This document shows positions 35,790 through 48,697 of a stretch of 64,000 nt of DNA, in pieces (position 1 is the first letter of the stretch; every line of letters begins with the position of its first letter). Made by a program: the position numbers and the translations under genes. This DNA comes from Adiantum capillus-veneris (Eukaryota > Streptophyta > Polypodiopsida > Polypodiales > Pteridaceae): assembly GCA_014529385.2 (NCBI GenBank), contig CM043962.1:52163905-52227904 (forward strand), written 5' to 3'. A model generated the notes under the pieces. The model did no database searches, had not been told where the DNA came from, and worked only from the letters and a program-made list of their open reading frames with translations.

Positions 35790-36940
35790 AAATGGAGCTC
35801 GAGGTGAAAATAGAAACAATTAAAGAGACACTCAATGATTTGGGGTTTCCTCACTACAAGGACACCCCCGTTGACAATGACATTGACATAACCTGTCATT
35901 TGGTAAGTGTCCATGATTTGGGGTTTCCTCACTACGAGGACACCCTCGTTGAAAGTGACACTGACATAACCTGTCATCTGGTAAGTGTCCATGATTTTTG
36001 TACTTGCAATTTATGATTGATACATGTGCACAGATAACCTATGTACTTACCATGCTCTTTTGTCTTGGTTTTGTAGATTGAGGTGGAGGTTAAGGAAGCC
36101 AAAGTGCAAGCGTGTGAAAGTCAACTGCAATTGATGATGCATATGCAATCCAGGCTACAAGGCCCTTTTTTTCTCACCGTTGTATGTAATATGGCTATTT
36201 CTAGATTCACAATGGATAGAGGGTGCATGAAAATGCTAGGAAGGACCAGTGTAATGGTTCTGGTATGCCACTCAAGGTACAAGAATTCCTTGCAATGGTC
36301 AAGCTGCCTTGTGAGCATAGCTATCACCTTCTTTGCTTTGCATCTACATGCTCCCTTGGGACTGAATAAGCCTTAGAAGATTATGAATAAGCTTGTGTTT
36401 TTCAAGAACCTGAAGCTCTTTTGGCTATACAAACTGGGTTTTGGGCCCAAAAATACTATTATTATTGATGCCAGTACATACAAAGTGTGCCAAAACAATG
36501 AAGGGACTTGGCTTATTGCTCCAAAGTTAGAGAACCAGATGGTTGACCAGCAACAACAGTTTCTGAAAGGCACTTTGATTGGCTGGTTGTTTCTATGGTT
36601 GCAATCAGAGGATCGCATAGAGTATACAAATGAAAATGTGTTTGATACCGGCTCTGACTTGTTTTTTGATGCAGTCCTCAGCTAGGTAGCATTAGATATA
36701 AGAGGCAGCAATGAAGCCCACTTGAGGGAAGCGATCCAGCAACAACAAAGGGAGGATGAACTAGAACATGAACGGCATGAGCAAGAAAGGCTGGACAGGG
36801 AAAGATCAGAGAAGCATATGCAAAAAAAACAGGTTGACCATGAGCAAGAACCAGTGGAGCGTAAATACAAGCACCCTGGGCAAGGCAAAAGGCTCACAAA
36901 AAGGCTCAATGGTAGCATGTCCATCCTATGTATTTTTTGA
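35790..36940 (+). pseudogene. Broken coiled-coil gene
   Basis: A frame from 35792 reads MELEVKIETIKETLNDLGFP and ends at a duplicated splice-donor segment. After an intron to about 36076, IEVEVKEAKVQACESQLQL continues a coiled coil. From 36383 a third segment (GPKNTIIIDASTYKVCQNNE) runs to a TAG at about 36683. In the same frame it then becomes the charged coil QQQQREDELEHERHEQERL, which ends at 36940 after a basic stretch. At least one stop interrupts it. It lies between accessory copy 2 and the palindromic array. Function unknown. Confidence 0.4.
35838..35993 (+). repeat. 78-bp tandem duplication containing a splice donor
   Basis: GATTTGGGGTTTCCTCACTA begins two consecutive 78-base units (35838 and 35916), each ending with TGGTAAGTGTCCAT. 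Both units hold a plausible GTAAGT donor. Confidence 0.85.
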
Positions 36941-37129
36941 TGATGTAACTTTATGGAGTTAGGAGTAGCAGACTCTTTGTAAAATGAAAAACTATGTAAA
37001 TCCATTTGATGTTGTAATATCATGATGGGTTCCCATATCAATGCCCAAAATTGTTCAAACTTTCATTTGAGATGTTAAGAACCATGTATTGTGCTATAAG
37101 ATTTTTTGTCACCAAAACGAGTTTGTTAT

Positions 37130-38500
37130 GTGTCGCTTAGCATATTGGGTGGGTATGCTAACTAGCATACCAGGTATGTTGACTGTATGCTATTTAGCAT
37201 ACCTGGTATGCTAACTAGCACACCACACATGCTATTTAGTAGTGCTAACTAGCATACTCTGTGATGGCTAAGGGTCTGAGTAAGCTAGCTAGCATACACT
37301 TGAGTAAGCTAGCCAACATAAAAAGTATTCTAGTAAGCATACCCAGTATTCTTTACAGCATACTTGGTATGCTAGTCAGCATACACTGTGCTAGTTTGAA
37401 AACCTTATATTTTGTGCTTTCTTAGGGTCTGAGTAAGCTAGTTAGTATACGTAATATGCTTATTCGCAAAACTATAGCATACACTTGAGTAAGCTAGCCA
37501 ACATAAAAAGTATGCTAACTAATACATTGTATGCTAGTTAGCAAACAATATGCTAGTCTGAAAACCTTATATTTTGTGCTATTAAGAATACTGAGCATGC
37601 TAGTTAGCATACCCAGTATTCTTATTAGCATACCTTGTATGCTAGCTAGCATACAATATGCTAGTTTGAAAACCTCATATTCTGTGCTTGCTTAGGGTAT
37701 GAGGAAGCTAACTAGCACAACAGGTATGCTATTTAGCATATCTGCTGTTTAGCATACCCAATATTCTTAGTAGCATACCTGGTATGCTAATTAGCATACA
37801 ATATGCTAGTTTAAAAACATTATATTTTGTGCTAATAAGAATACTGAGTATGCTAATAAGCATACTAGTGTTCTTATTAGCATACTTGGTATGCTAGTTT
37901 GCAAACCTTATATTCTATGCCAACTTAGGGTTTAAGGAAGCTAACTAGCACAATAGGCATGCTATTTAGTATACCCAATATGCTAATTGTATGCTAATTA
38001 GCATACTTGGTATGGCAGTTAGTATGGAGTATGCTATTATGCCAACATAAAAAGTATGCTAGTTAGCATACCGAGTATTCTAATTAGCATAACTGGCATA
38101 CCCAATGTGCTAATTAGCACAACTAGAGCATACACTTGAGTAAGGTTGGTTTCTTGAACATAACTGTGAAGATAGTTGTGACAAGCTATTTAGCATATCT
38201 AGCATGCTAATTGTATGCTAATTAGCATACCTAGTATGGTAGTTAGCATACAGTATGCTAGTATGCCAACATAAAAAGTATGCTAGTTAGCATACCCAGT
38301 ATTCTAATTAGCATACCACCTATGCTAGTTAGCATATAGTATGCTACTTTGCAAACCTTATATTTTGTGTTGGCTTAGGGTTTGAGTAAGCTAGTTAGCA
38401 TACCCAATATGCTAATTAGTATAACTAGAGCATACAGTTGAGTAAGGCTAGTTTCTTGAACATAACTGTGAAGATAGTTGTGACAAGCATGCAAGGAAGT
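37130..38500. repeat. Palindromic GTATGCTAnnTAGCATAC array, left block
   Basis: About 1.35 kb is made of half sites TAGCATAC and GTATGCTA in both orientations, often joined to palindromes such as GTATGCTAGTTAGCATAC. Longer units recur, including TTTGAAAACCTTATATTTTG (six degenerate copies) and AACATAACTGTGAAGATAGT (twice). No gene is supported here. It lies downstream of transposase copy D on the minus strand. Confidence 0.85.
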
Positions 38501-38719
38501 TATCATGATTGTCAGCGACCAAATACCATAGCCATATATGCACACTAGAGACACAGATGTGAGATAACTGCATTTTTCGCAGCAAAAAGTTTATTGAAAA
38601 TCCTTAGGTTATAGCTAAAAAACTAAAGGGCATGCTATTATAGATTGCTTCATGGCTTTCTAGGGTGATTGTGAGCAATTGACTTCTCTTTGGGATGTGT
38701 TGCATAAGTATTTTGATAC

Positions 38720-40421
38720 ATCATACTAGATATGAAAGTAGGTGGACGATGGGCTATTGGTGGTCTAGATTGAATATGTATGCATCCAGTTGCTTGTAAT
38801 ACAATCCTTGCACAACATATGAGCCTCTGTCAATTACATTGCTCCACTCATTGATGTACCCCTTCTCCACCTTCTCCCTTGCTCTGCAACACACTAGACT
38901 ATGTAGAAATCCACATCCTCAACATTGATTGAAGAATCTAGATTTACCCCAAATGTGTTGCCAACACATAGAGCACTACTTAATGCATCATGATGTCCTT
39001 CGTATGTGAATTCATCATAGTCAATGACTTCATCTATTGGAATTTCATCTATCAGCTCGGAATCAAGTAATGGTGTCAAAAGGTGATACTCCCAAGGTTG
39101 CACGTGAGGTATGTTTATGCAACAATTCCAACTTGAGTGCATGCATGCATCATAGAAGCATGCCAAAGGTCTTGTTGCAAGGGTAGCTGGATCTTGCAAG
39201 TTGTGACCATGAAAGGCATGCAAAGAGTGAGATTCTTGAATAGTGGCACAATTCCACGTGATTTCCTATTCACATCCCTTAATTTGACCTCCTAGAACAC
39301 ACGGGTACATTCCCTATCTTTTGCATGATATGATGCACGTGGTACTCCCTTTGACAGGTTTTCTTGGCAATAAGAAACCACATCTACTCCACACTTTAGA
39401 ATAGCTCCATTAGGCTTTAGCTATTCATGGGTCATGGTTCTTTTCACAAATTCTCCTGCACCATCATGATCTCCCTTGCCATGCCATGATCCAAAGAAGA
39501 ACCAGCTCATCCCGATCCCTATCAATCCACCATATCTTGCAATAAAATGGAAAGGCATGGCTCTCTTGAACTGCAAGGTCACACCATGAGACCACACCCA
39601 GTGTTGTTTGGGAGTCACACCCTCTTGTTGTAACCAATCACAGTGTAGCATAAAGCAATGTTGCACAAACAATGTGTCATGCACCTTGTCATCTGATATG
39701 ACAAAGTGGATTGTTTTGACTACCTCCCCTTCCTTGAGATAGTACGTTATGTGTACAAAAATGGTTACCTAACGAGAGTGCCAAATGCACTGATTGAATT
39801 CATTTTTCTCCTTGAAGGAGTAATTCTCTACAAAATCAACAACTAAAACAACCACGTCATCCAAAAACCTAAGTAGAAAATCCTTGAATTGTTGTGCTTG
39901 CCATAGATCTATATAGTTATGAGAGTGATAAAGATCTTCAACTTGGTCTTCAAGAGTTGAAGGAACTACCAGCATTGCATTTACTTACACAAAAGATCTT
40001 TTCTTTTTTTATTGTTTCCATGCTTCTCTTTTTATTCCACATATGCAAATACTTTCATAGTAATACTCTTACCTGTCTTTGCTATTTCCAAGCAACTTAA
40101 TTTCATCCTCTTCACTTCACATATCTTACAATCTCCCGTTAGACATTCTCTTACATAGAAACCTGCATCTGGTTGCTTTGGACGGAGAACTGAATCCCAC
40201 AATTGTGTGACACCTTTGTACATGAGATGTGACACCTCGCAACCCATGCTAGTGTTTTCATCGGTTGCACAAAAATTCCATACACAGTCGCAATCTTCTT
40301 CATACATCCCAAAAGCACGAGAGCGCATGTGGTTTAGTGCATCCTTTAGAAAGGACATGCTCATGCCAATCTTGCAATTTGGATTCTTGTTTTTGAACCT
40401 ATAAAACAACTCATCCTGCAA
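38720..40421 (-). pseudogene. Second-type DDE transposase, copy D
   Basis: Reading leftwards: FKNKNPNCKIGMSMSFLKDA, a CLTGDCKIC zinc-ligand pair, an intron near 40080-39990, VVVLVVDFVENYSFKEKNEF (first catalytic Asp candidate), HITYYLK, WVWSHGVTLQFKRAMPF (SHG where relatives have SDG), GMSWFFFGSWHGKGDHDGAG, EFVKR, and DVDFYIV. A frame change near 38900 leads to SYVVQGLYYKQLDAYIFNLD. Stops occur at IWHSR|, MTHE| and elsewhere. The homologue is copy C (28600-30480). Its own 5' exon (the PNKKDVC region) is not seen in place; the palindromic array at 40440-41390 occupies the position of intron 1. Confidence 0.72.
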
Positions 40422-40439
40422 TATCCATAAATGGTCAAC

Positions 40440-41390
40440 TTATGCTCCCAGAATACTAGCTACAATATACAAGATATGTTAGCTTACATACCCAATATGA
40501 TAACTAGCATATTGGGTATTCTAATTAGCATACCTGATATGCCAACTAGTATAGAGAGTGCATTGGCCACCATACCCAAAATGCTAACTAGCATACAAGG
40601 TATGTTAACAAGTAAACCCAATATGCTAACTAGAATTTTTGAATGATCACTAGCATACAAAGTGTGTTAGCTTGAATACCCAATATGATAACTAGCATAC
40701 ATGGTATGCTAACTAGGATACCCAGTATGCTAACTGTGTTCCAACCAGCATACCCAAAATGCTAACTAGCATACTAGGTATGTTAACAAGTACACCCAGT
40801 ATGCTAGTGAGCAGCTTTGAATTATCACTAGCACACAAGGTGTGTTATCTTGCATACCCAATATGCTAACTAGTATACTTAGTATGTTTATTAGCATAGA
40901 CAGTGTTTTGATCGGCATACCTAGAATGCTAACTAGCATACTAGGTATGTTAACAAGCATACCCAGTATGCTAGTTAGCATCTTTGAATGATCACAAAGT
41001 GTGTTAGCTCGCATACCCAATATGCTAACTAGCATATCGGGTATGCTAAGTAGCATAGAAAATGTTCTCACCCTCAAACTTAGCATGCTAACTAGTATAT
41101 CACGTATCTTAACAAGCATACTCAATATGCTAGTGAGCATCTTTGAATGATCACTAGCATACTACGTGTGTTAGCTTTCTTACCCAATATGCTAGTGAGA
41201 ATCTTTAAATGATCACTGGTATACAAAGTGTGTTAGCTTGTTGGGTATGCTAACTAGCATAGACAGTGTTCCAACAAGCATACCCAGAATGCTAACTAGC
41301 ATACCAAGTATATTAACGAGCATATCTAGTATGCTAGTGAGCAGCTTTGAATGATCAGTAGCATACAAAGTATGTTAGCTTGCACACACA
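40440..41390. repeat. Palindromic GTATGCTAnnTAGCATAC array, right block with higher-order repeat
   Basis: Same half sites as 37130-38500, but organised in units of roughly 145-175 bases punctuated by CTTTGAATGATCACTAGCAT (near 40638, 40816, 40983, 41142 and 41347). Reading frames with repeated MLTSI/MLVSILGM are repeat artefacts. Confidence 0.85.
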
Positions 41391-42260
<870 letters not shown>

Positions 42261-42992
42261 GGGATTAAGGTTAATTAGAGGCCAGCCAATGAGAAGAGGG
42301 TGGTGGACACACTCTATGCCCTCAAAAATGTAGGGGGACAAAGTAGTCTTACACTTTTTAAATGGGCTCTTACCTAGTGAGAAGGTGGGGTGGGGGGGGG
42401 TGTGGGCCATATGGAACCTCCAACTTCCCTCCCTTTTGATCCGGTTTTGAAAAAATCCCAAAAATTTGAAATTTTTCAAAAATTTCAAAACTCAAATTTC
42501 ATCTTCTGAAAACCCCCCTAAAACTATTTTATGGTCAAAAAAGCATTTTTTGATCTCAAAAAGTCAAAACATGCATCCAAAAACCCTAAAATTCAAAATT
42601 TTTAAAAAACTTTTAAAAAATCTTTTTTTGCTATCCAGAGCTCCCCCAAAATTAGTTATTAGGCAAAAAGGGATTTTCTCTCTCTAGAACCCCTTTTCCA
42701 ACCCCTCCTTGGTTGCAACCATCACACTCATCCTCTACTCCAACACTCTCTCTCTTTACACCATCTCCATTGCTGCAGCAAGGAAGCTCCTCTCTCCTCC
42801 CCTACCACCTTCCATTGCCACACCAAGCAAGGCTTATCCACCTTCTCCTCCCAGTGCCACACCAAGCAAGGGCTGTCCACCTTCTCCTCCCATTGCCACA
42901 AGGGTTGACCATTTTCTCATATCACTTTATCACACCTACATTGTAGCAACAAGCAAGGTTCTTCTCCTCCTCCTAGTTTGCTTTGCTCAACC
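42261..42992. other. Left end of element B, no gene
   Basis: After the candidate terminal repeat (42261-42275) the sequence is A/T-rich with runs such as CAAAAATTTGAAATTTTTC near 42450-42490, which can form weak hairpins. From about 42740 a pyrimidine-rich stretch with repeated CACACCAAGCAAGG precedes gene 1. Confidence 0.45.
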
Positions 42993-44333
42993 ATGGCCAA
43001 CTCTACTTCGCAAAGGCGACCAAAGGATGAGGTCACAGCACTTGCATGCCACAACACTAGAGGTGTAGATGATGAGTGGGTGCCACAAGAGTTCACCAAA
43101 GGTGCTTGGGTATACATGCAACCATCTGCTGTTGGCCCTCATCGTGTGCGGAATCGTGCAAACTTGGATCTTCATTGGAAAGGAAAGCTCCTTGGCTTCA
43201 AGAACCGCAAAGACAAGGGGACCATAGCCATTGTGCAACATGTTTTCTCAATGTCAACCATGCACTTGCAACAACCACCTCGATTTCCAACACATTGTAA
43301 GTACATGTTTTGAGAATACAAAGCTAGGTGTGAAATCACAGTGTAATGTTATTATGGATTCATACTTAACATTTGTCATGCATTTATAGTCATATTTCCA
43401 TCCACGTTGGTGGAGGAGCAGCCACTACATAGTCTCTCCAGCACATTCAATGCTATACATGCGGATATTGGAGCAATAATGTTCCCGCATCTTTGCCCAA
43501 CCAAACTGGTTCAAAGAAGGATTTTCTTCTATTCTCACTCCTATATTGTCCCTACTTCTACACAAGCATTTGGAACGCTTGAACCCATCAAAGTAACTTC
43601 CTTATTAAGTATGGAGTGGCCGGTCCCAGATTTGTGATCGGTAGCATCTTTCAAGCAAAAGATGATAATGGATGTCCAAAACTCTTTGAAATACTCTAAA
43701 GCTTCTAGGTCTGTGGGCTTGAGCTAGTGTTTGCCTATTCATTGTTTTGTGCACATTTTTAAAGAGTTTGGATTTGTGGAGACTACCACAATGCTTGTAT
43801 GTAAAGATGCGCATTACGAGGAATTAGGAAGGCTTTTAGAAGAGGACTGGGGTTTTGTGGAGGGCATGCACAATGGGGACCGGTACCGTTGTAAGGTTGG
43901 AGCTTCAGGTATTGGAATGCGCTATTTGAAATCCCGCACCTCCTTGTACATACGATTTCACTATGATCGTTGGATGTGCAAGCTTGGAGTGTGGACTCCC
44001 TTACAGAGTGTAGACGGCGCTATTGCAAGCTTTGACATTGCAGTGAAGATGTCCAACGATGCTTTGGAGGCAGTCTAAGTGAACAAGCATTGGACTCTCA
44101 GTAATGTTTGAGAACATTTGGTTATTATGGGTTTTGAGGCCCTTCAACAAGCACAATTTCGTTTACAAGGTCACAAGGTGAGAATCCTTCCACCACATTT
44201 TCAATACATCATGGTTTGTCGATCATTAGATGCTTATTGTAATGAATGTCCGCAGATTGGAAAGAGAATGGAAGACAAATTGAAGGTCGAGGAGGACTGG
44301 GGGATAGATGGAACTATGCTATCGATCTTATAA
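42993..44333 (+). pseudogene. Element B gene 1 (homologue of 16505-17808), four stops
   Basis: Start MANSTSQRRPKDEV at 42993. Exon 1 ends at 43296 (ACATT|GTAAGT) and exon 2 starts at 43390 (TTTATAG|), joining in phase; this intron position equals intron 1 of the A copy. Conserved segments: EWVPQEFTKGAWVYMQ, TIAIVQHVFSM, FIFPSTLVEEQPL, FFYSHSYIVP, RYRCKVGASG and FHYDRWMCKLGVWTPL. The reading frame stays the same to 44333 but has stops near 43635, 43722, 44076 and 44108. The second intron of the A copy is absent. Comparison with B shows that A lost one base at its exon 1 end. Confidence 0.68.
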
Positions 44334-44579
44334 CTTTGTAACTCTTGCAATTTTCATATTGATCCCCGTTGTAATCAACATGATTTGCTTCGGCAAATCA
44401 TGCCTTTGAATATAATTTTTTGCATTGGGATGAGGAATCATTTTTTGGTGAAAGTGCCTTTTTTTTTAATGTCTTAAAAAAAGGGTACATTATAAAAGGG
44501 GGGCCACCTAACTCATTCACTATTTTCACTTTTGCAACTCCTGAGCTCCTCCACTCTCTATCCACACCCCAGGCTAAAC

Positions 44580-46156
44580 ATGGATGCTGCCACAGCCTCT
44601 GCATCTGTACCCACATCCACCCCTTTGTCACGCTTCATCCTCTTCCTCGAGGACACCAAATACAAAGGGAAGTTGGACCTCCACACCTTTTTTACTCGTC
44701 TCCCTAACCTTGACGCCACAGTTGCCCTTCACATGGATGCATTTGAGGAAATTTCTGTGTTCATGGAGGAGCACATCATAAAATATTCTGTATCTATCCC
44801 CCCACATGCAGGGATCTGGGTGCCTTGCGATCTTTTGCGCTATATACACAAAGGTGATCACCCATTCGCCAAGCGGTTGCAACGATTCCAAGAAATTGCA
44901 ACCAATGCAAGCCATTACTTGGACGAGCAAGCCCCTGGGGTGTCAGCGCTCAAGAAGCGCAAGTTGGGGGTGGAGTACCTTTCTCGGCTCGCAACATTTA
45001 TCTTCTTGGTGAGCGAGGAACCTGATTTGGAGGAGCTCCGCTTAACACACCTTCAAGTTGGGTCCTTTATCAAGGACACCAAGGAGCAGCAGGTTATCCC
45101 CATGAACCCTGCAGCGGAAGGAAAAGCACACCAGCTCGAGTACCCTAGGGGTCTTGAGGAAGTGGTTGAGAAATCCATAGTTGCGGCTGGCCCTAGTGAC
45201 ACTCCAGTGCCACTACCACTGACGGATGTGGCTATCCCAGAGGTACAAATTAGCCGCTTCTCCTCAGTGTTAGTGGATGGGGAGGAGTTTGTGTTCCTGC
45301 ATGATTTGGAAAAAGCATTTGGCCTGCGCATGGATGAATGCTTGAGCGTGCTATGCAACAACAGCAAATGTCCCTTAGACAATACGCCAGATACCCTAGA
45401 AAGCAAGCTCTTGCCAGATGGGGACTCTGTTGCTGACACTATTGCAGTTGTATGTGCGGAGGTCCTGGCAGCAGAGCAGTTGCACGTGGCTGATGAAGAT
45501 TTCCAAGCCACGCAAGCCAAGGTTGAGGCTGCTAGGATGCCTATGCCATTATGCAACCTCCCATATGATGATCCAAAGCTTGTATCTGTGGTGCATGGGA
45601 CCATTGACTTGGATGCAAAGGGCAACAGGGAGGAGGATGACAAGGAGCAGGAGGTAAACTGTATCCTAATTTTCATGTTACTATTTTATCCTTCGTTGTC
45701 TTTTTTCTCAACCTTCATCGGTTTATGACAGGATGTTGTGGAGGTTGATGATTTTGCTGCAAGGACGGGTGGCAAGCGGACGGGCTTTGGACCTCAAGCT
45801 TCCCTTGCGCATTACCTCGGACAACTCCCCCTGGCGATGTGGCCATTATCCATAATGAATTTACTCCCCAAGCCCATTTTATGACTTGGTCGTTAAAATC
45901 TTTGAGCAAGTTTTTGTGTTTGAGTGCCATTGCTCAAACTGCACATCAAGTGTTCCTAGTGCGTAGATCCCTTGTATGCACAGCGTTTGGCACTGGCTTT
46001 CGTGGTAAAGTGCTTGCCCAGATAGGGATACATGCTTCCATTGGCTCAACTGACCCAAATGCCATAGCGCAGTCCCTCTTGACTGGGGAGTTGCCTTACG
46101 TGCAAAATAGGCGCCAGGAAATGGTCAAAAAAATTCTAAACTCCTCAGATACATGA
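44580..46156 (+). pseudogene. Element B gene 3 (homologue of 21871-22899), one frameshift
   Basis: Exon 1 is 44580-45653 (358 codons, no stop) beginning MDAATASASVPTSTPLSRF. Exon 2 begins at 45732 after GTAAAC...ATGACAG and is in phase: DVVEVDDFAARTGGKRTGFG, then LAHYLGQL. In the C-run near 45827-45832 one base is missing or extra, and the conserved sequence continues in the next frame as GDVAIIHNEFTPQAHF to a stop at 46156. The N-terminal half is about twice as long as in A. No domain is recognised. A homopolymer base-call error cannot be excluded as the cause of the frameshift. Confidence 0.65.
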
Positions 46157-46333
46157 TGTAAAATCACTGTGCTAGAAGGAATAAAAAATATTTGAAATTG
46201 TCTCTCTATATTGCAAATTCTTTTCAATCTGATTTGTCAATCTTGAAAATTGTTTCAATTGGTGATATGAATTGTTTTTTGACTTTGTTATTTCAAGGTA
46301 TGTAATTGCAGTCAATTTGAGTATAATTGTGAT

Positions 46334-47504
46334 TTTTAAGTACCCTAGGGGGTTAGATTAGCCTATAAGGGGCAAAAATGCCTGGCCACAAGGGCGCGCA
46401 AATGGCCAATCCATCAGTTTTGGATGGGCCATTTGCGCGCCCTTGTGGCCAGGCATTTTTTTGCCCCTTATAGGCCAATCTACCCCCTAGGGTACTTAAA
46501 AAGCACAAATTTATTGCAATGGATTGGTTTTGCATCATTCATTTAAATGCAACCTTTTTATGGCAATTCCAGTATATGTTCACACTCAAGGACACTAGAA
46601 AAGCTCAAATCAATTATGAAATGAAGTTTCCAGCAAACTATCACTTGCTTTAGTTCTACCTACTACACCCTTGCACCAAAAAGTCAAATTACATTGGACA
46701 CTTGGTTTCCCAATATGTTATTTGTTTTGATATCCTATAAGGAATTCAAAGCTTGAAATGACCAAAAAAAGGTGTCCATAAGGATCCATATAAAATATTG
46801 ATGCAAAACCAATAGGTTTTAGTAAATTTGGTTATTTTAAGTACCCTTGGGGGTAGATAAGCCTACAAGGGGCAGAAAAAGGCCTGGTCACAAGGGCGCG
46901 CAAATGGCCCATCCATCAGTTTTGGATGGGCCATTTGCGCGCCCTTGTGGCCAGGCATTTTTTTGCCCCTTATAGGCCAATCTACCCCCTAGGGTACTTA
47001 AAAAGCACAAATTTATTGCAATGGATTGGTTTTGCATCATTCATTTAAATGCAACCTTTTTATGGCAATTCCAGTATATGTTCACACTCAAGGACACTAG
47101 AAAAGCTCAAATCAATTATGAAATGAAGTTTCCAGCAAACTATCACTTGCTTTAGCTCTACCTACTACACCCTTGCACCAAAAAGTCAAATTACATTGGA
47201 CACTTGGTTTCACAATATGTTATTTGTTTTGATATCCTATAAGGAATTCAAAGCTTGAAATGACCAAAAAAAGGTGTCCATAAGGATCCATATATAATAT
47301 TGATGCAAAACCAATAGGTTTTAGTAAATTTGGTTATTTTAAGTACCCTTGGGGGTAGATAAGCCTACAAGGGGCAGAAAAAGGCCTGGCCACAAGGGCG
47401 CGCAAATGGCCCATCCATCAGTTTTGGATGGGCCATTTGCGCGCCCTTGTGGCCAGGCCTTTTTCTGCCCCTTGTAGGCTTATCTACCCCTAAGGTTACT
47501 TAAA
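46334..47504. repeat. 501-bp tandem array with three ~165-bp hairpins (element B)
   Basis: Near-perfect inverted repeats with a stem of about 78 base pairs and a small loop lie at 46334-46502, 46835-47003 and 47337-47504. Each runs from TTTTAAGTACCC to its complement GGGTACTTAAAA, with GGGCGCGCAAATGGCC in the stem. The 330-base spacers between them are also almost identical, so the array is two and a third units of 501 bases. It fills the space between the convergent gene 3 (+) and H3 (-). Such stems could give hairpin RNA or act as a two-way terminator (inference). Confidence 0.92.
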
Positions 47505-47661
47505 ATGCACAAATTTACTGAAATTGACTACAATTACATACAGAACTTGAAATTACAAAGATAATAGACAGAGTAGACACAACTGTTGATCATATTGTCA
47601 TTGGAAAGTCAAATCATTACAAAGATAAGGGTGTGCAATACAAAAAGAGGGGTAACTTCGG

Positions 47662-48558
47662 CTAATGCTCGAAGTTTCGTCGCAATCGTCGTGCAAGCTG
47701 CATATCTTTTGGCTGTATTGTCACTCGCTTTGCATGAATGGCACATAGGTTGGTATCTTCCAACACTGAAATGATGTGGGCCTCTGCAGCTTCTTGAATA
47801 GTCTCTAGCGCTATTGCTTGCATTCTATACTGATTTCCATAGCTTTGAAGCACTTCCTTCACAGTGCGAGCAAAGGGGGCGCGTCGAATCAAGAGCTCCG
47901 TCGTCTTCTGGTAGTGGCGGATTTCTGCAAATGCCCTTGCTATTTTTCGGCGCCGCTGCGGTTGTCTTGGGGGCACTTGCACATTTGCTGGCGGGCGGCG
48001 TGAAGGCTTCTTGAAAAACTTAGACTTGCGTCTGTTTACATGCTTAGGGGCTGGTTCTGCAGTCTGTTCTGATTCTTCCTCTTCCCTTGGTTGCCGATCT
48101 TGTCATGTGGGGAGAGCTCCCTTGCCTTGAGGCAATGTCTTCCCCCCAACGGCCACCCGGTGTGTGCGCGGTATGTTTTCTCGCAGCCATGGTGGCTCAC
48201 TCTCTGATTCGGTGTCTGTATTGACCACCCGAGTCCTGGATGGTCCTGCTTGTGATTGGGGGCGCGACGGATGCTCCCTATCGGACTCTGATGTTTGCTG
48301 GCCCTCTGCTTCTCTCCAGCGCTGGGCACATTGCTTCATTCTCTTTCTAGGTGTTATATCTTGAGGAGGTGGAGATTCAACAGTCCTTGATGACTCTCGT
48401 GCCCTACCACCATGCCCACTACCAGAAGAGTTCCTGGAACGGCCAGGTGTTCGTGGCCGTTTTCTTGTGCCTTTAATCCATGACGGCTTCTCACATCCTT
48501 GGAGGGTGTTTTTGTTGGCAGGCGGATGCTCTTTCGCGGTTTGTTTGGTGCGCGCCAT
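47662..48558 (-). pseudogene. Histone H3-type protein with long N-terminal linker (element B), one stop
   Basis: One minus-strand frame of 298 codons from ATG 48558. It begins MARTKQTAKE, identical to canonical H3 for the first eight residues. A basic, Ser/Pro/Arg-rich linker follows, interrupted by a TGA at codon 152 (48105-48103). From about residue 197 comes a full H3 histone fold: [56 protein letters not shown] and ARRLRR. The protein ends NFEH, where ordinary H3 also ends. The linker makes it longer than canonical H3 (135-136 residues), in the manner of centromeric H3 variants, but the fold keeps replication-type residues such as [10 protein letters not shown]. No Ulp1 domain follows. 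Intronless. The homologue in A is 18317-20473. Confidence 0.82.
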
Positions 48559-48697
48559 TTCGTTGGTAAGAGCTCACCTGTTCTTAAGAAATGAGTGATT
48601 TATGAGAGCATGCAATATTTATAAGGGCCCATTTAAAAAGGGCCCTGTTCACACTAATTTTTTTAAAAGAAGTATTATTTTTTAAATAAACATGTCG

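Noticed and set aside
40766-41140. 124-codon frame with repeated MLVSILGM
   Set aside because: It is a translation of the palindromic array.
40440-41390. CRISPR-like spaced repeats
   Set aside because: Spacers are not unique, the palindromes are degenerate and the locus is clearly plant nuclear DNA with introns.
47662-48558. Functional host histone H3 gene
   Set aside because: It has an internal TGA and a long extension, and it lies within an element whose other copy carries a related H3 gene.
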